From NCBI RefSeq assembly GCF_035989305.1, contig NZ_CP108514.1, positions 8,722,501 through 8,786,500 of the forward strand: DNA of 64,000 nt, in the 5' to 3' direction. This DNA comes from Streptomyces sp. NBC_01233. Its GTDB lineage: Bacteria; Actinomycetota; Actinomycetes; Streptomycetales; Streptomycetaceae. A program made the translations under genes and the position numbers. How positions within the stretch are numbered: position 1 is the first letter of the stretch; every line of letters begins with the position of its first letter. Positions 10,820 through 18,847 of the stretch are shown piece after piece. The notes under the pieces are model-generated. The model made no database searches, was not told the origin of the DNA, and saw nothing but the letters and a program-made list of their open reading frames with translations.

Positions 10820-11806
10820 CTAGCCGGCCACCTTCGCCTTCTTGCCCTTGTCGGTGACGGCGAACCAGAGGCCCTTGTTGTTGTGTCCGCTGATGTCCCC
10901 GGGTTCCTTGTCACCGGTGAAGGTGTAGACAGGCCAGCAGTCGATCGTCAATTGCTCACTGCCGTCGGGCCGCTTCACCTTGCCGATCAATTCGGCGGCA
11001 ATTCCCTTCACATTCGCCTTGTCGACCGGCTTGGCGGGCTTCCAGGTGTCCGTGCAGGCGTCCACGCAGCCGATTTTCATCGGCCAGGCGCTGTCCTTGT
11101 CGAACCGGTAGAGCGTCCGGCCCTCCGCGTCCGAGACGATGGGGCCGAGTTCGGCATTCTGATTGACGGCGAGTTCGGTGAGCTGCTCCGCCGCGCCGTC
11201 CTCGCCGGTCTTGTCCGCCTCGCCCTTGTCCGCTCCGCCCTTGGCCGGAGCGGCCGGCTTCCCGCCGGGCCCCAGCACGTGCCAGGTTCCGCCGACGCCC
11301 TCGCCGAGGGCGTCGCCCGCCTTGGTGTCCTTCGCGTAGCGGTACACGGGCCGTCCCGCGAGCGTCAGCTGCCGGGTGCCGTCGGCCCGTGCGACCGAAC
11401 CGAGGAGGGCCTTGTCGATGCCTTCACCGGCCGTGGCGTCGTCCGCGGCCACGGCGGGCCAGGCCGTGGCGCAGTCCCCCTCGCAGTTGGACTTGGGGGG
11501 CTTGGGCGTGTCCTTGTCGAACCGGTAGAGGGTGAAGCCCTCGCTGTCGGTGACGCCCTCGCCGACCTCCGCGACGTCCTGCACCTTCAGCTGCCCGGCC
11601 GGGCCGCTCTTGCCGGCCGCGCCCGGGTCGGCCCCGGATCCGCTTCCGTAGACGTCGTCGTAGCCGTTCCCGACCTGTTTGCTGTCGCCCACCGGCTGGA
11701 CCGAGCTCCCCTTTCCCGAGTAATTGTCTCCGGTGCCGCATGCGGCAGTCATCAGTAGTACCGCGACCGCCGACCCGGCGAATATCTCACGACGCATCCT
11801 CTTCAC
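10820..11806 (-). CDS. SCO0930-family lipoprotein with duplicated COG4315 repeats
   Basis: 328 residues starting at a GTG 5 nt after GGAG (GAAGGAGAG). The signal peptide ends in MTAACG with Cys23 as lipid anchor, so the protein sits on the outer face of the membrane. Two modules of the secreted-repeat family follow: each has a LYRFDKD block and a C-x3-C-x3-W segment (SNCEGDCATAW and IGCVDACTDTW), then a PVY strand. The linker between modules is rich in Gly, Lys, Asp and Ala. It lies downstream of the NuoF-like and membrane haem genes on the same strand and is the extracellular candidate partner of that module. The biochemical role of the repeats is not established. Confidence 0.88.
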   Translation of the reverse strand: MKRMRREIFAGSAVAVLLMTAACGTGDNYSGKGSSVQPVGDSKQVGNGYDDVYGSGSGADPGAAGKSGPAGQLKVQDVAEVGEGVTDSEGFTLYRFDKDTPKPPKSNCEGDCATAWPAVAADDATAGEGIDKALLGSVARADGTRQLTLAGRPVYRYAKDTKAGDALGEGVGGTWHVLGPGGKPAAPAKGGADKGEADKTGEDGAAEQLTELAVNQNAELGPIVSDAEGRTLYRFDKDSAWPMKIGCVDACTDTWKPAKPVDKANVKGIAAELIGKVKRPDGSEQLTIDCWPVYTFTGDKEPGDISGHNNKGLWFAVTDKGKKAKVAG

Positions 11807-11933
11807 GATCTCTCCTTCAGGTTCGGTTCCGCGTTTTCTTGCCCCCGGTAATTGATACGGGGCTCCGAGCGGTGGAAGCGGAATTCCCTGGGAATTTGTC
11901 AGATCGCGCCAAGATTGAACCCGGCGCAATGGT

Positions 11934-13382
11934 TCAGTCCTGGATGCGCAGGGCGAGGGCCGGGCAGCGGCGCACCGCGCGCAGCGCCTTCGGCCGCAGC
12001 CGTCCCGGCACCGGCATGGACGCCTGCGCCGGAAAGCCGTCCGCGTCGAGCCGTACGACGTCGGGCAGGATGTCCACGCACAGCCCGTGCCCCTTGCACA
12101 GGGTCCAGTCCACGACCAGCCGCTCCGGACTCTCGTCCTGCGGCAGCGGCAGCGCCCCCAGCACCCGTCGGCCGCACCCGCTGCCGAGGGCGTGGTCCCG
12201 GAACTCGTCGGGGAACACGCTGAGCGCCGAGGCCACGAAGCGCGAGGTACCGTCGGGATGACTGCACGCGCCGCGCCCCAGGACCGCCTTGAGCCGCGCT
12301 TCCACCGTTTCGAGGGCGGTTGCGCCCCCTCCTCGGATCGCGTCCTCCAGTACGTCGGCCAGTGCGGGCAGCCCCCGTACGCAGGGCCCGCACTGGCCGG
12401 CCGACTCCTTCGCCATCCAGCGGGTCACCCGTGCCACCTCGCCGGCAGGGCAGGTGTCCTCGGGCAGCGGCAGGACCGCCCCCGCCCCCAGCCGGGCGCC
12501 GAGCGAGTCGAGGGACTGCCGGGACACCTCCGCGGCGCGGGCGGACGCCGGATCCAGCCATTTGCCGTGATAGCCGCCGACCAGTACGCCCTGACCGGGA
12601 CCGGTGCCGCACAGTTCCAGGATGTACGACAGCGCGGCCCCGGTCGGTGTCTCGACGACGGTGGCGCCGGCGACGGTCAGCAGGACGGTGCCCGGCTCCG
12701 CCGGCAGACCGGCCGTGCGGTAGTCCAGCGCGCCGAGCCGTGCGGCGACGGCGAGTTGGGCGAAGGTCTCGGTGTTGGACAGCAGGGTGGGTACGCCGTT
12801 CAGTCCTCGCTCGCTGGTCCGCACCTTCTGCCCGGACGGCAGCGTCTCACCCCCGTTCAAGCCGTTGATGTGGGCGGTTCCCTCTCCGGTGACGAAGCGT
12901 TCGGGGAGCAGCGCCACCCGAACCCGGCGTCCGGCCGGGCCGCGTTCCGCGACGGCGGCCCTCACCGACTGCTCCACGTCCGTCCTCGTGACCCCGACCA
13001 CGACGTCCTCGGCGGAGATCGCGGCGGCGGCCAGCAGGGCTCCGTCGAGCACCAGGTGCGGGGCGTGCAACAGCAGTGCGGTGTCCTTGAGACAACTCGG
13101 CTCGCCCTCACTGCCGTTGACGACGACGGCGGTCTGCCCTTCGCGCCCCCGGGCGGCCCGCATGACTGCGCGCAGCTTCCGGGAGAAGGGGAAGCCCGCC
13201 CCGCCACGACCCCGCAGGTCGATGTTGTCGGCGAGGTCGACGAGCTCGTCCGGCCGGTACCGGGGCAGCGAGCCGTGCGTGGTCAGATGGGCGACGCGCT
13301 CGAGCCGGGGGGCCTGGTCGAGCCCCGCCAGCAGCCTGGGGGCGCCCACGCAGCCCAGGCTGGGGCGAGGGTCGCCGGTCAC
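11934..13382 (-). CDS. NuoF-like NADH:flavin/iron-sulfur protein fused to a C-terminal ferredoxin domain
   Basis: 482 residues. The N-terminal part is the 51-kDa complex I fold: GRGGAGFP at about residue 57 for NADH/FMN, NGSEGEP shortly after, and SAGQCGPC near residue 331 with a further cysteine in ACSHPDG for the N3-type 4Fe-4S cluster. From about residue 420 it becomes a small ferredoxin, with CKGHGLC and a final CPALAL; only three cysteines are visible, which suits a 3Fe-4S or single 4Fe-4S centre. The GTG start overlaps the stop of the upstream membrane haem gene by 4 bp, so the two are translationally coupled. It likely feeds NADH electrons to that membrane protein. Confidence 0.88.
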   Translation of the reverse strand: MTGDPRPSLGCVGAPRLLAGLDQAPRLERVAHLTTHGSLPRYRPDELVDLADNIDLRGRGGAGFPFSRKLRAVMRAARGREGQTAVVVNGSEGEPSCLKDTALLLHAPHLVLDGALLAAAAISAEDVVVGVTRTDVEQSVRAAVAERGPAGRRVRVALLPERFVTGEGTAHINGLNGGETLPSGQKVRTSERGLNGVPTLLSNTETFAQLAVAARLGALDYRTAGLPAEPGTVLLTVAGATVVETPTGAALSYILELCGTGPGQGVLVGGYHGKWLDPASARAAEVSRQSLDSLGARLGAGAVLPLPEDTCPAGEVARVTRWMAKESAGQCGPCVRGLPALADVLEDAIRGGGATALETVEARLKAVLGRGACSHPDGTSRFVASALSVFPDEFRDHALGSGCGRRVLGALPLPQDESPERLVVDWTLCKGHGLCVDILPDVVRLDADGFPAQASMPVPGRLRPKALRAVRRCPALALRIQD

Positions 13383-14335
13383 AGCCGCTGCTCCCGGGTG
13401 GCGAACTGCTCCTCCACCGTGCCGCGGCCGCCGCCGGCCCGGCCCCGCGCGTACACGGCGGTACGCGGCGGGTCGTCGGGCCGGGGCGGCGCCGCGGGCC
13501 GGTCGAACGGGACCGGACGCGTGCCCCTCCTCGGCCGGGGCACGGCCGCCAGCACAACAGGCGGCTGCGTAACGGCTTGTGGGGTGGGCGGTCGGGAGGT
13601 CACGTCGCTTATGCGGGACTTGAGCCGGAAGGCGAGCACTCCGGCGACACCGGCCAGGCACAGCGCGTAGGCCGCCGTGACCCAGACGTCGGCGGGCCGG
13701 CCCGCCTTCAGCCCGTGCACCAGGGACGCGCCCCATGCGGGATAGGCCCCGAAGTGCAGGGCCCGCCACCACAGGGAGCGGCCCTTGGTGGCGAAGGCGC
13801 TGCGCACCGCACCGGAGACCGCCACGGCAAGGAAGAGGTATCCGGCCAGCGAGCCGAGGCCGATCAGGACCGGCTGGCCGACGTCCGTGAACGGCACCGC
13901 AGCCGAAGCCGCCGTCGTCCGCTGTTCCGCGATCTTGACCCAGATGTGGAGGGCCAGGAAGCCCAGCCCAGCCACCGCGAGGCCGCGGTGCACGCCTTGG
14001 GCGAGCAGCCGGTGGCCCGACCCCAGCAGGAGTCGGCCGTCGCTGGCCACCAGCCCCCACAGGACGGTGGAGGTGAGCGAGACGAGCGAGAGCACGCCCG
14101 CCCCGTAGTCGAGGAAGTCCCACAGATGGGTCAGGGCGCCCGCGCGGGCGGCCACGGCGAAGGAGACGATGGCCGCGCCGGCGGCGCAGATCACGCCGGG
14201 GCGCAGTCTGCCGGCGGTGGGAAGGAGGGAGGGCCGCCGAACGGCCCGCCGGCCGGCGGCCGGTGCCGCTGCCGCGTGACGGCTTCTGCGGCGGGCTCTG
14301 TGTGAGCGGGGCATGTGAGGCTGGGGCAGGGGCAT
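13379..14335 (-). CDS. Ferric-reductase-like transmembrane b-type cytochrome
   Basis: 318 residues from an ATG 6 nt after AGGAG. About six hydrophobic helices fill residues 45-240. Four histidines are placed as in the ferric reductase/NOX superfamily: His116 and His130 on one helix, His194 and His207 on another, 14 and 13 residues apart, enough for two bis-histidine haems. The C-terminal tail is Pro/Arg-rich and lacks the usual FAD/NAD(P)H domain; the overlapping downstream gene supplies a separate NADH-flavin-FeS protein instead. The likely job is to carry electrons across the membrane to an outside acceptor, possibly the lipoprotein encoded next. Confidence 0.85.
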   Translation of the reverse strand: MPLPQPHMPRSHRARRRSRHAAAAPAAGRRAVRRPSLLPTAGRLRPGVICAAGAAIVSFAVAARAGALTHLWDFLDYGAGVLSLVSLTSTVLWGLVASDGRLLLGSGHRLLAQGVHRGLAVAGLGFLALHIWVKIAEQRTTAASAAVPFTDVGQPVLIGLGSLAGYLFLAVAVSGAVRSAFATKGRSLWWRALHFGAYPAWGASLVHGLKAGRPADVWVTAAYALCLAGVAGVLAFRLKSRISDVTSRPPTPQAVTQPPVVLAAVPRPRRGTRPVPFDRPAAPPRPDDPPRTAVYARGRAGGGRGTVEEQFATREQRL

Positions 14336-14474
14336 CCAGTTCTCCTGTGCGCCTGGGCTCCGAGCACTCCACCTGGCGCTCGGGCACCCGGGGGTCGTTG
14401 TGTCCTCTGTGCCCGGCAGCGCTGTGAAACTCCGCGCCGGCCGAGGGAACTTGGGGCCGGAGTGCAGCAGCATC

Positions 14475-14497
14475 GTGGAGCTGCACACCAGCTCCAC
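14475..14497. promoter_or_regulatory. 23-nt perfect inverted repeat, candidate operator
   Basis: GTGGAGCTG (14475-14483) and CAGCTCCAC (14489-14497) are exactly complementary around CACAC. It lies about 140 bp upstream of the membrane haem gene and 295 bp upstream of the regulator start. Confidence 0.55.
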
Positions 14498-14706
14498 AGG
14501 ATTTATCGAAACGTGATAATTTCTCGCACCGCGTCTCCGACGCATCGAACAACACCGGAAGATTCCCCTCCAGCGGAGGTTGCGACTGGCCACCGCGCCG
14601 CCTGTCACCTACGCGTCCCCGACGGCAAAATTACCGCAAAATCAAGGGGCCGTAAGTGGCCGGACCTCTCCAGGAGGGAGTACGAGGGCCGCAACTCCCG
14701 TGTCAG

Positions 14707-14716
14707 ACAACGTTGT
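14707..14716. promoter_or_regulatory. Palindrome ACAACGTTGT upstream of the regulator gene
   Basis: A perfect 10-bp palindrome 75 bp before the regulator start codon, in an otherwise GC-rich leader. It may be an autoregulatory site. Confidence 0.35.
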
Positions 14717-14791
14717 TGGCGTGGGGGGCAACCTCGGCGGGCTTGTCGCTCTTCCCCGGACAAGCCTCACCCCGGCACGAACGAGGAAACG

Positions 14792-16093
14792 ATGTGCGAA
14801 CTTCTGAACCGCATCTGGTCCCGCCCGCGTGGCGAGTGGACCCGCGTCCTGCGCAAAGAAATGCCCGCGCTGGCCGCCGAGATAGTGGAGGAGCTTCTGC
14901 ATGGAATTCCGGAATTTTCCGCACTTATCGATGACAACGATGCCATCGATGACGAGTTGCTCAGGCAGTGCGTGGAAGAGGCTCTTCTCACCGCGCTCGG
15001 CTATCAGAAGCACACCCGGGAACAGACACCGGACAAGTACGAGGACCAGGACCGGGACGAGGGCCCGGACTGGGACCCGGACGAGAGTGAGGACGACATC
15101 GCGGACACGGACACGGGCGAAGTCGCGGCCGGGACCAGGCCCGGGACCAGGCCCGAGACCAGGGCCGAGACCAAGGCCCGGATCAAGGCCGGAATCACGG
15201 TCGAGAGGAACGACGAGTGCGAGGTCACGCACGAGGGCCGGTACGAGGGCGTGCGCGAGGGAGTTCGAGCGGCTACCCGCGAGAGCTCCGGCGACGGCGA
15301 CCGCGCACGTGAGGACCTCTTCAAGGCGCTCACCGATGACCGGGCGGCTTCCGAGAGTTCCCTCGTCGAGCTCGCCGAGGCGGCCGGCTGGCCCCTCCCG
15401 CCGGCCGTACGGGCCATCGTGCCGGCCACGCCCGGCGAGGCCCAGCAGCTCGCCTCCGTACTGCCCGAGGCCCTCGCCGGTGCGTTCGCGGGCCGGCCGT
15501 GCCTCTTGGTCCCCAGCACCGACCCCGACAGCCGCGCCCCTCTGGACCAGCTGCTGCGCGGCCGGTTCGCGGCCGTCGGCCACGCGGTCCCGCTCCGGGA
15601 CACGGCCTCCTCGCTGCGCTGGGCACTGCGGCTGTTCGCTCTGACGCCCGCCCGCCCGGGCCTGGAGCTGCGGGCCGTGTTCGTGGACGACCACCTCTCG
15701 ACCCTGCTGTTGCTCCAGGACGAACCGCTCGCCCACGCGCTGGCCGCCCGGTGGCTGCGGCCGCTGGCCGACCTGACCCCGCGCCAGAGCGAGCGCCTGG
15801 AGGTGACGTTGCTCGCCTGGCTGGAGGGCGGCGGCGCCCCCGAGGCCGCCAAAGCCCTGAGCGTGCACCCGCAGACCGTGCGCTACCGGATGCGCCAGCT
15901 GGAGAAGCTCTTCGGCACCGGCCTGCGCGACCCCCGTACCCGCTTCGAACTGGAGATGGCCCTGCGCAGCCGTCGGCTGATGGCCCAGGTGCGGCGCCAG
16001 CACTCGCGCGTGAGCCGCAGGGCGGCGCGCGTGATCACCGCGGACTTCACCCCCGTGGTCGTCGGGCGCATGGCCCGCGTCAACGGCCTCTGA
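14792..16093 (+). CDS. PucR/CdaR-type helix-turn-helix regulator with an unusual charged insert
   Basis: 433 residues, ATG preceded by GAGGAAAC. The C-terminus is the PucR HTH: ALSVHPQTVRYRMRQLEKLFG followed by DPRTRFELEMALRSRRL. The N-terminal part (about 1-75) is a helical region starting MCELLNRIWSRPRGEW. Between them, residues about 75-165 form a low-complexity insert alternating acidic stretches (DQDRDEGPDWDPDESEDD) with Thr/Arg repeats (TRPGTRPETRAETKAR). Divergent transcription from the NuoF-like/cytochrome operon suggests it controls that operon; the inducer is unknown. Confidence 0.82.
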   Translation: MCELLNRIWSRPRGEWTRVLRKEMPALAAEIVEELLHGIPEFSALIDDNDAIDDELLRQCVEEALLTALGYQKHTREQTPDKYEDQDRDEGPDWDPDESEDDIADTDTGEVAAGTRPGTRPETRAETKARIKAGITVERNDECEVTHEGRYEGVREGVRAATRESSGDGDRAREDLFKALTDDRAASESSLVELAEAAGWPLPPAVRAIVPATPGEAQQLASVLPEALAGAFAGRPCLLVPSTDPDSRAPLDQLLRGRFAAVGHAVPLRDTASSLRWALRLFALTPARPGLELRAVFVDDHLSTLLLLQDEPLAHALAARWLRPLADLTPRQSERLEVTLLAWLEGGGAPEAAKALSVHPQTVRYRMRQLEKLFGTGLRDPRTRFELEMALRSRRLMAQVRRQHSRVSRRAARVITADFTPVVVGRMARVNGL

Positions 16094-16110
16094 ACGGCCA
16101 CTGAACCACC

Positions 16111-16158
16111 GAGCAGCCCGGCCCGGCCCCGTGACGACGGGGCCGGGCCGGGCTGCTC
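16111..16158. terminator. Very strong bidirectional terminator, 21-bp perfect stem
   Basis: Arms 16111-16131 and 16138-16158 are perfectly complementary over 21 bp with a 6-nt loop TGACGA. It lies 17 bp after the regulator stop and separates it from the convergent DUF1996 gene. Confidence 0.92.
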
Positions 16159-16166
16159 GTGCATGC

Positions 16167-16200
16167 GGTGTTGGCCCGAAGTCGGCTCCGGGCCAACACC
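16167..16200. terminator. Second hairpin in the same convergent gap
   Basis: GGTGTTGGCCCG (16167-16178) pairs perfectly with CGGGCCAACACC (16189-16200) around a 10-nt loop. Confidence 0.75.
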
Positions 16201-16257
16201 TTTCCCGGGCCGGGCGCGGTGGGTGGGGGAGGGGAGCGCCGGGCCCGGGAGCAAAGG

Positions 16258-16302
16258 GGTCCGCACCGGCCCGGATCGCGAGGAACCGGACCGGTGCGGA
16301 CC
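16258..16302 (-). terminator. Third hairpin, just after the DUF1996 gene
   Basis: GGTCCGCACCGG (16258-16269) pairs perfectly with CCGGTGCGGACC (16291-16302), loop 21 nt. It begins 7 bp downstream of the minus-strand stop codon at 16310. Confidence 0.75.
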
Positions 16303-16309
16303 AGGGTGG

Positions 16310-17692
16310 TCAGCGGCAGGTGCGCCCGTCGTTGATGCAGCCCACGGCCTTGTTCATCAGGCCGTTCGACATCACGTTGATGAAGTCGTCATGGTCGGTC
16401 GCCGGCTTGTGCAGCTGCTCGGGGAAGCTGTCCACGGCGAAGCGGGCACCCGGCGCCACCCCGTACGTGAGGCGCATCACCAGCTGCGGAATGGCCTTGA
16501 AGCCCTTTTGGCAGCGGCCGTTCTTGTCCGGGAAGGCCACGTGCGTCCGGTGGTTGGCGCTGTCGACGTTCTTGCCGTCCCAGCAGCTCTGGAAGGTGAA
16601 GGTGCGCACCACGTCGCTGCCCTTGGGGCAGACCGGGTACTTGTCCTTCAACTGGCGGTTCTCGAATCCGGTGCAGCTCCACGAGGCGTTGGCGTTGGCA
16701 TTGCCGTTGGTGAAGGCCTTGGCGTCACCGGTGATGATGCGCAGGAAGCGGGGCATCGCGGTGACCTTGCCGACGGGACTGCCCTTGAAGGTGATCGACA
16801 CCTGCTTTGGCTTGAGGATGGTGCCCACGTTGGCGTCCTGGCCGCCGCCGGGAGCCTTGGCGTCCTTCTCCGCCTTGCCGTCGCGCAGCCGCAGCACGGG
16901 CCAGTAGTAGCTCGACTGGTCGCCGTTCCCGCAGGTGGTGCCGGAGGCGGCGAGGCTGTCGTTGGTGGAGAAGGCGTCGGTGGTCTTGTTGCCCACGTAG
17001 TCGTGCATGTGGTGGGCGCCGTTGGAGACACCGGGGGCGACGATCACGTTGTCGGGGTTGAAGTGGCCGTTCTCGTTGCGGCCGCACTGCGAGCTGAAGG
17101 ACCCCTTGGAGGCGTTCCCCGCGGCAGCGGGCGTGCGGACGTTCGGCTTGATCTTGGTGATGTTGACGAAGTCGCTCCGCGAGGGACCGCCCTTCTGCGC
17201 GGCGCCGCTCTTGGCGGCGGCGCTCTGCTCGCCGCCCCCCTGAGCCTGAGCCTGAGCGTCGTCCGCGGCAGGTGCCTCCTTCATTGCGCAGCCGCTCAAC
17301 TGCTTTATTTCCGCGGGGGGTTGACCGCCCTTGCCGATCGCGTCGGCCATGCCGTTGATGGTCTTGTCCCGCTGTTCCTTGAGCTCGCCGAGGAGGGCGT
17401 CGCCCTTGGCCTCGCCGGCCGCGAGCCGCCGGTAGGCATCGGCCACCTGGTCGTCCAGCTTGGCGAGGCCCGCGTCCACCTCGGCCTTGGCCTGGTCGGG
17501 TACGGCGGTGATCTTCTCCCCGACGTCGGGGCAGTCGATGGTCGCCGTCAGTTGCGTCGCGCGGCCGCCCTCCTGCCCCGCGGACGCGTTTCCGGCGACG
17601 ATGGCGACACCGCCACCGCCCAGCACGAGGGCGGAGACCACGGCCAGGAGCTTGTTCGACAACCGGGGGCGTTTGTGGCCCTTTTGACTCAT
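16310..17692 (-). CDS. Exported DUF1996-domain protein
   Basis: 460 residues. A signal peptide (basic KGHKRPRLSNK, hydrophobic core, GNASAGQ) directs export. Residues about 45-165 are helical, Ala/Gln/Lys rich, with a Gly/Ala/Gln low-complexity linker. The DUF1996 domain fills the rest, recognisable from FSSQCGRNENGHFNPDNVIVAPG, GAHHMHDYVGN, SYYWPVLRL, VCPKG and HRTHVAFPDKNGRC. The family is common in secreted actinobacterial and fungal proteins, sometimes attached to carbohydrate-binding modules, with no established activity. It is 9 bp downstream of a DUF4142 gene and forms an operon with it. Confidence 0.9.
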   Translation of the reverse strand: MSQKGHKRPRLSNKLLAVVSALVLGGGGVAIVAGNASAGQEGGRATQLTATIDCPDVGEKITAVPDQAKAEVDAGLAKLDDQVADAYRRLAAGEAKGDALLGELKEQRDKTINGMADAIGKGGQPPAEIKQLSGCAMKEAPAADDAQAQAQGGGEQSAAAKSGAAQKGGPSRSDFVNITKIKPNVRTPAAAGNASKGSFSSQCGRNENGHFNPDNVIVAPGVSNGAHHMHDYVGNKTTDAFSTNDSLAASGTTCGNGDQSSYYWPVLRLRDGKAEKDAKAPGGGQDANVGTILKPKQVSITFKGSPVGKVTAMPRFLRIITGDAKAFTNGNANANASWSCTGFENRQLKDKYPVCPKGSDVVRTFTFQSCWDGKNVDSANHRTHVAFPDKNGRCQKGFKAIPQLVMRLTYGVAPGARFAVDSFPEQLHKPATDHDDFINVMSNGLMNKAVGCINDGRTCR

Positions 17693-17701
17693 GCGATCAC
17701 T

Positions 17702-18379
17702 TCACTTCGTCGGTCGGACATTGTCGGAGAGCGTGTCGAAGTCGACCAGTCCGCTGTCTTCGAGGACCGTGATGTGGTCCAGGACCGTGGCGTTGGCGGA
17801 CGTGGCGAGGGCTCGCACCATGGAGTTGCGGGTCTGCGCCCGCACTCCTGCCAGCAGTGCGAAGACCTTTCCGTGCGCTCGGCGCAGCAGCTGGACGAAC
17901 AGTCGTTCGTATTCATCCCCCTTGGCGCGGGTCAGCTGGCCCAGCCACTCCTGCTGCTGCGCGGAGGGCTGGTTGGGCAGATCGACGCCGAGGGCCTGAC
18001 CGACCTGGATGACCTGCCGGTCCAGCTCGGTGTGGCCGTCGACGAGGTGCTCGCCGGCCGTGCGGATCGCGGGACGCGTCCCGCGCTGCTGGGCCTGCCG
18101 TCCTGCCGGCAGCTCCCAGAGGCCGGCGAGCCGTACCTTGCGGACGAAGTCCCGGTCCGCGGCCGTCAGAGGCCCGTACGCCGTGCTCATCGTTCCGAGG
18201 CCGTCGTCGTCGCCCGCGGGAGCCGCGACGGCGGCCTGGGCGCTGCTGCCGAACCTGTCCACGGGTATCAGCAGTGCGATCAGGGTGAGCGCAAGCGCGG
18301 CGATGACGACACCGCTTCCGATCGTGTATCTCGTGGCCACCGACAAGCTGCTGAAGGATCTCCGCCGCAATGACAGCAC
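17702..18379 (-). CDS. DUF4142-domain protein, membrane-anchored or exported
   Basis: 225 residues from a GTG 4 nt after GAGGAGG; an ATG 18 bp upstream lacks a ribosome site. One N-terminal hydrophobic segment (YTIGSGVVIAALALTLIALL) anchors or exports it. The DUF4142 domain is a helical, ferritin-like fold seen here in LTAADRDFVRKVRLAGLWELPAG, GEHLVDGHTELDRQV and ERLFVQLLRRAHGKVFALLAGVRAQTRNSMVRALA. The function of the family is not known; it often occurs in stress-related or envelope contexts. First gene of a two-gene operon with DUF1996. Confidence 0.88.
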   Translation of the reverse strand: MLSLRRRSFSSLSVATRYTIGSGVVIAALALTLIALLIPVDRFGSSAQAAVAAPAGDDDGLGTMSTAYGPLTAADRDFVRKVRLAGLWELPAGRQAQQRGTRPAIRTAGEHLVDGHTELDRQVIQVGQALGVDLPNQPSAQQQEWLGQLTRAKGDEYERLFVQLLRRAHGKVFALLAGVRAQTRNSMVRALATSANATVLDHITVLEDSGLVDFDTLSDNVRPTK

Positions 18380-18805
18380 TGTGCCTCCTCGCTCCATGGG
18401 CCGGGAAAGGTGGCGGGGCAGGAGGGTCCGCACGAGCCGTGCGGTGCACACCCGCATTCCCGGGGTGTCACGGGACGCTAGTGCCAGGCGTGGCGCCGCT
18501 GCGGGAGGACATCACCATCGGACAAACATCCCGGCGGGTCCGCGAAAGGCTGCTATCTTGCCGCGGCCCGTGCAACGGCCCGTGCAACGGCCCGGCCTCG
18601 GCGCCGGATCGGCGGGGAGGTGTGTCCACGAGGTGGTCGCACGCGGCCGTCAACCGGGAGCCGGACCGCGGGACTTCGCCTTCGTTCACGTAGTAGGCCA
18701 GTGGCCGGGCCGGGCGCGCAAGGTCGAGTCCCGGCCGCAGTGGCGACCGGCCCGCTCACCCCGATCGCGTGCGAGGCGCGCTTGCCGCAGCACGGGTCGT
18801 GCAGT
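18380..18805. other. Divergent intergenic region with a 12-bp tandem repeat
   Basis: 426 bp with no convincing gene. CCCGTGCAACGG is repeated in tandem at 18567-18578 and 18579-18590. Promoters for the DUF4142 operon and the TetR gene must lie here. Confidence 0.5.
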
Positions 18806-18831
18806 TTAATAAATGAACGAGCATTTATTAA
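18806..18831. promoter_or_regulatory. Perfect AT-rich palindromic operator directly before the TetR gene
   Basis: TTAATAAATG (18806-18815) and CATTTATTAA (18822-18831) are exact inverted copies around AACGAG. Such AT-rich islands next to TetR genes in GC-rich genomes are typical autoregulatory operators. It ends 16 bp before the start codon, so bound repressor would block the promoter. Confidence 0.85.
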
Positions 18832-18847
18832 TGAAGAGGTGCCGGTG

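Larger units (their letters stand above)
14336..14791. promoter_or_regulatory. Divergent regulatory region between the electron-transfer genes and the PucR-type regulator
   Basis: 456 bp without a gene. It holds a perfect 9-bp inverted repeat at 14475-14497, a TTATC/GATAA inverted repeat at 14503-14519 in an AT-rich patch, and a 10-bp palindrome at 14707-14716. Both promoters should lie here but I cannot fix their boxes. Confidence 0.6.

Noticed and set aside
11934..14555. Single 873-codon minus-strand protein covering both the NuoF-like and cytochrome regions
   Set aside because: Only its last 482 codons are NuoF-like; the rest is the wrong frame of the cytochrome gene, which has its own ribosome site and a GTGA overlap.
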